This document shows positions 60,086 to 64,000 of a stretch of DNA of 64,000 nucleotides, in pieces. Where the stretch lies: contig JAVHJL010000003.1 of assembly GCA_036971715.1 (NCBI GenBank), forward strand, positions 1 to 64,000. Reading direction: 5' to 3'. Numbering within the stretch: the first letter of the stretch is position 1; each line of letters starts with the position of its first letter. The position numbers and the translations under genes are program-made. The notes under the pieces are model-generated. The model had not been told where the DNA came from and did not search any database. It saw only the letters and a program-made list of their open reading frames with translations. Origin of the DNA: Arthrobotrys musiformis. Taxonomy: Eukaryota > Ascomycota > Orbiliomycetes > Orbiliales > Orbiliaceae.

Positions 60086-62222
60086 TTTGGACAAGTGTGT
60101 GCGATGCAAATTGGGGGTTTGAATTTGGTCGAAGGGCACTCGAGTGGTTTGACGATAGCCCTCTTTCCTGTGAAGTGGAGGTTTGTAGATGGTTCTATGG
60201 AAGCGTTGGGAAGCCCACTGATTGATATGCTGTTGACCTATGAAATACAATACCACGAGGCCGCCGTGTGGTAGATTCGACCCAAACGGTATTCGAGCGG
60301 ATTTGCAAATTTGTATGGGAGATATGTTCTCAACTTTAATACGCACCGAAGGGCTGGGAACACAAGGAGGAGCAATTTTGAGGTCTATATATACGCCCGG
60401 CAAAATGCCAAAACCCACACTGACTGCCAACCATTCGATATCCGTGATCGCGACTAACGAATGGGAAACTTCCAATCGGCGCACAAGAATCGAGTTTGTT
60501 GCCCAATTACGAGGCCTCTGCATTCTAATCAGACGTCATTCACCGGCCCAGGTGGGGATTTACTATTCCATGACAATGCCGTGACACCAACATGCTAGCA
60601 CCCGGCCACTTTTTCATTACTACGGGCGGTTGTCCATAGGGAAAAAAACATAGAGGCTATAGCCGAATGATATCACATTCCTTCCAATTCTCCAACCGCA
60701 TGCCGGAATCGTCTGTACGTTTCAACACGCAGACCCCTGCATTCCGTGACAGTTGAACGACGGTAGCGTCAACTTGCCCAGACGTGAACGTCTACGAAAT
60801 CTAAATCAATAAAAAGGTTAGAGCTCCATGGCCACAGAAGGGGAAAAAACTACCTCAGAACAGCCGAAGAATTCCACGTCAGCACCTCATCATTGATCGC
60901 TCACCCAAAGGCGGCGGTACCTTGCAAGGCGGATTAGTTAGCAATCAGTAACTGGAAATAGCAACAGCCCAGCCCAGCCCTTGTAAATGTCTTCCCTCGC
61001 ATCGAGTCGGAAAATTCAAGCGTGACCAATTATGTAATTTCGAGGGTCTGTCGACAGGGGAAGATGCAGGATTTTTAGGGCACTCCACTGCAAGAACTAC
61101 GACGAAAAGATTTCGGAAAGCCGTTGCCGAATGTCTTGGGTGGCTTGTGTGTAACAACTTTGCGGTTAGAGCTCACCGATCCGGCACAATCCGGAATGTA
61201 GCGCTGGGAAGATGCATGATGCCATTCCCCAGAATGGCTTTTTTTTGTGACGAGTTTTTTATGTAATCAAGACTCAAACTGGGATATTTCCCCAAGTTTT
61301 CTGGGGTATAATCTCTTGTATGCTGGAATACAGTCTAGAATTCTGGTCCGCCCTGCAGTGTTGTTATCGGCTTGCTTGTCGAAATCAATGTAAACGGCGT
61401 TGGCGGAATGCGGTTATATATTATCAACACGGAATAAGTGTTATGTTCTGAAGTCTGGAGGACCGTCCGCGACTCAACATGTCTTACGAGATCTCGAACC
61501 GGTGTCGGGGACCTAGCCTTCTTGCATAGTCTGGGGTGCATCTAAAAATCTGAAGCCGACTAAGCTAAGTCTTGATCTACTTACCAGATGTGGGGTTGTA
61601 CCTACGAACTTGCGTGTGTGGTAGTCTCAGTTCGATCGTACAAGATCAGATGGTCGTATTGTAGCCTCAATTCAAGTTCCTAGATATATATCTAAGTAGA
61701 TATCAGATGTCCCCTGTGCATCCAGATGTGCGATGGCGTCATGTGACGATTTATAATTCGCTCTGACCATTCAAATTCACAGGTTTTACCCACAAATTTG
61801 TCTCCTGCGCAGCACCACCCTCTGCCCACACATTCACATAAACCAAAGCCACAATTTTATATATTGATTAACTGGCACTACTAGAATTCTCGTCAATAGC
61901 GGCAAAATTAACAAAATAACCCGGCCATGCCAATTGTATAGATATATACATGATATCGTATGCGCAATGGCCTGAGATTATATTGCCTGATCAACATTTT
62001 ACTGGTCTGACACATTCTGAATTGTCTCACTATGAAAACCAGAGTCATATGGCCAGTACTAGTTGATATATTGCACAAAATACATTTTATACATACTGAG
62101 GAAGAACATTTTTATCTAGAAGCTATTGTTAAGTTTGTAAGTTATCTTAGATATACATTAAATCCCAAATTGAAACGAAGCTCCTAATCGAACCTGCTGC
62201 TATCTTATGTACAGTATGCAGG
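60086..62222. other. Intergenic region
   Basis: 2.1 kb. The first few hundred bases upstream of 60085 are the MARVEL gene promoter and leader. Frames on both strands at 60240-60584, 60945-61157 and 61335-61541 have no features. From about 61680 to 62160 the sequence is AT-rich with TATATATC runs. No repeat family or RNA gene is recognised. Confidence 0.4.
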
Positions 62223-63274
62223 CTAGAGATTTGGAATGACGAGGCATGTAGGGGGGGGAATGTCATTTGGAAAACACTCCCGACAATCCTTAAGATTCTC
62301 CCATCCGAAACTTGCCCTGCTAGACTTCCCCGAAACGCTAGCGACGGCATTGACCCTCCCCTCGTCTGTAAAACACTGGTCTTTGTTAGGGTTCTTCCCG
62401 TCTACGAAGCCATAATAACAAGGGCATACGGCGGGGCATGGGGCGGGCTTTGCTGGGCATTTTTCTCCTGGAGTTCGGCACCCAATTGGGTTATTTCGAG
62501 CTTTGCAGTGGTACACGAAGAACTGAAACGAATTATATTTGTTGTAGAGATTGTCCCATAGCCGCTAAAGTTGGTAGAAAGCAAATAGGTTAATACGAAC
62601 TTGCTTCTCACACGATTCATATTGTTTGTTACATACCCTAATATTATTGACTGTAGTATCTAGCTCTGCCTTTGCGGCCTTATTCAAAGGGTTGAAACCG
62701 GGTCTAGTAGCCATAGTATCCACCTTGATAGTACTCCGGCATACTGCAGCTCCGGCTGCCTCACGAGCTTCTATCAGTGCGTCGAAAAGCTAAGTGATAA
62801 AGATAATATAACAACAATATTAGTCCCACTCCACTGTTTAGAAGATAAAGAAGCAGCAGCGATGCGTTAAGCATCACAATTTTTATAACTTTGATGTCTG
62901 AAACCAAGATTATGCAGTACATTACTAACCTTTTCGTAAGCTCTAAATATGCCCCTTCTTTCGGGACACGTCCGTGCTCTTAGCACTCCAGGTATTCCAG
63001 GGTAGAATCTCTGGGGGTTAACAGCTGGGAAAAGAGTATTGTCCATATAAGAGTTTAGCCTCTTAAGCTGATTGGTAACTTTATTGGAGATGGTCAAAAC
63101 ATCGAGAAGAGCAGGTGTTTTATCAAATTCGGCTTTGATATTTTTTGTGAGAGTGGTCGCATCCTCAAGAGCAAATCTTGGAAGGATTTTACCATCTCTT
63201 CCTATCTTGCCGCCCTGAGCCAGGACCGGCCTGAAGGCCAGGAGTCCCAAGTAAAAGATAGTAAAGAGTTTCAT
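62223..63274 (-). CDS. Secreted protein with a cysteine-rich C-terminal domain, function unknown
   Basis: Exons 63274-62930, 62789-62637 and 62522-62223 are joined by introns of 140 and 114 nt, longer than others in the window. All joints are phase 0, giving 265 residues. Residues 1-19 are a signal peptide (MKLFTIFYLGLLAFRPVLA). The middle (about 40-165) is helix-rich. The last 100 residues hold nine or ten cysteines, in CKARNN, CRTPGEKCPAKPAPCPAVCPC, QCFTDEG, and DCRECF followed by a final C. This dense spacing suggests a small disulfide-bonded domain. No known family is recognised. It is a candidate extracellular or effector-like protein, but nothing in the sequence proves a role in infection. 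Confidence 0.75.
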
Positions 63275-64000
63275 GATTTGAGGTTATGTATTAGGATCCA
63301 GAGTTAGGGCGCCGTGGATATAAGCTGAGCTGGGGGTTGAAGCTTTGCAGCGAAATCACACCCTTCTTATACGCTTCCAACTTTCAATTCAAATTAATCC
63401 GTAAGGCTTCGACAATAGGGTCCGATGACAAGCGGCTTCACTAGCTGTGAGCTCGCGTATCATGATGAAAAGTGTTATCGCATGCACGCGAAATAGCGAG
63501 GTGAGGGACTAATCCATGCTAAGTTCCAGCATCATGAACAGCTTGAACATTCCAGGTCTCCTTGCGCGGTTGAGTATTTTCGTGTTACCGAACTTGCTCT
63601 CTCACGGCTCACAAACTGCCCAAAACCTGCCATCAATGATGCATATCCCAATTAAACCCTAGAACTAGGCTTATCATAAATCTACCTAACTGCACGACTA
63701 GCTAAATCAGCAGACAATCAGCACCAGGACATGGGAATGAAGAAAAGCACAAAACCAAAGCGCTAAATCGGCCCCAGAAATGCACCACTTGTTGCAGATC
63801 CTTTAAATTTAAATGCGACTTCAAATTATCGTCCGCATAACCACACCGTGAGCCGGAGCCTCTAGCTCCTCTGCGAAAATTGGGATGACCCAATCGCCAC
63901 CCAAGAAACCCCCATGCCAATCTTCATTACATATCGAAATATGTGTCCCGAAAAGTTGGCCGGGCTAACTATAGGCCTATCTAGTTAGAGGTTGTAAACT
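63275..64000. other. Promoter of the cysteine-rich protein and right edge
   Basis: 726 bp. The part next to 63275 is the promoter of the minus-strand secreted protein. The minus-strand frame at 63702-63920 has no recognisable feature. No partial gene is identifiable at the right edge. Confidence 0.35.

Overview
The window is the left end of a chromosome of a filamentous ascomycete (Pezizomycotina). It opens with C-rich telomere repeats and then about 2.5 kb of extremely AT-rich, gene-free DNA of the kind produced by repeat-induced point mutation. Beyond that lies ordinary fungal gene space. The genes have short introns (mostly 50-100 nt) with GTRNGT-type donors, CTRAC/CTAAC branch points and YAG acceptors. 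The families are typical of Pezizomycotina: SAT4-type rhodopsin-like membrane proteins, a fungal WSC-domain protein, an Egh16-like secreted protein, a fungal ankyrin/membrane giant protein and patatin-like lipases. The class is not certain. The secreted plant-cell-wall genes fit a plant-associated fungus.

Layout: telomere 11-124; AT-rich subtelomere to about 2640; secreted CBM1-like protein (-, 3434-4427); rhodopsin-like 7-TM protein (+, 4877-6422); stand-alone arabinokinase-type glycosyltransferase domain (+, 9137-10375); polytopic membrane protein (+, 11759-12857); pectin methylesterase (-, 14148-15536); vacuolar Ca2+/H+ exchanger (-, 16488-18382); F-box-like protein (-, 19450-20736); a candidate small inverted-repeat element (22545-23312); an ankyrin/membrane gene that appears to be decaying (-, 23643-27533); AIF-like FAD oxidoreductase (+, 28983-30211); unknown secreted protein (+, 30566-31539); S9 prolyl-oligopeptidase-family peptidase (+, 32054-34314); second rhodopsin-like protein (+, 35708-37359); secreted two-WSC-domain protein with a Pro/Thr/Glu repeat region (-, 38147-40395); Egh16-like secreted protein with acidic and basic tails (+, 42365-43643); DUF1275 membrane protein (-, 43973-44897); GPI-type aspartic protease (-, 45612-47541); a small cysteine-containing gene of unclear start (-, about 49364-50016); patatin-like protein (-, 51800-54255); FAD monooxygenase (+, 57739-59112); MARVEL-like membrane protein (-, 59440-60085); cysteine-rich secreted protein (-, 62223-63274).

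There is no operon-like or biosynthetic-cluster organisation. The theme is a secretome-rich subtelomere. Seven genes carry clear signal peptides (CBM1-like, pectinesterase, 30566-31539 protein, WSC protein, Egh16-like protein, aspartic protease, 62223-63274 protein), and several membrane proteins are also present. These could act together at the cell surface or on plant cell walls, but that is inference. All exon-intron models were built by hand from splice consensus, reading phase and family resemblance. No alignment or database search was run. The most noteworthy details are a 5-nt microexon, a 4-nt start exon, a patatin domain lacking its nucleophile serine, an Egh16-type protein with charged tails, and a dispersed inverted-repeat terminus.
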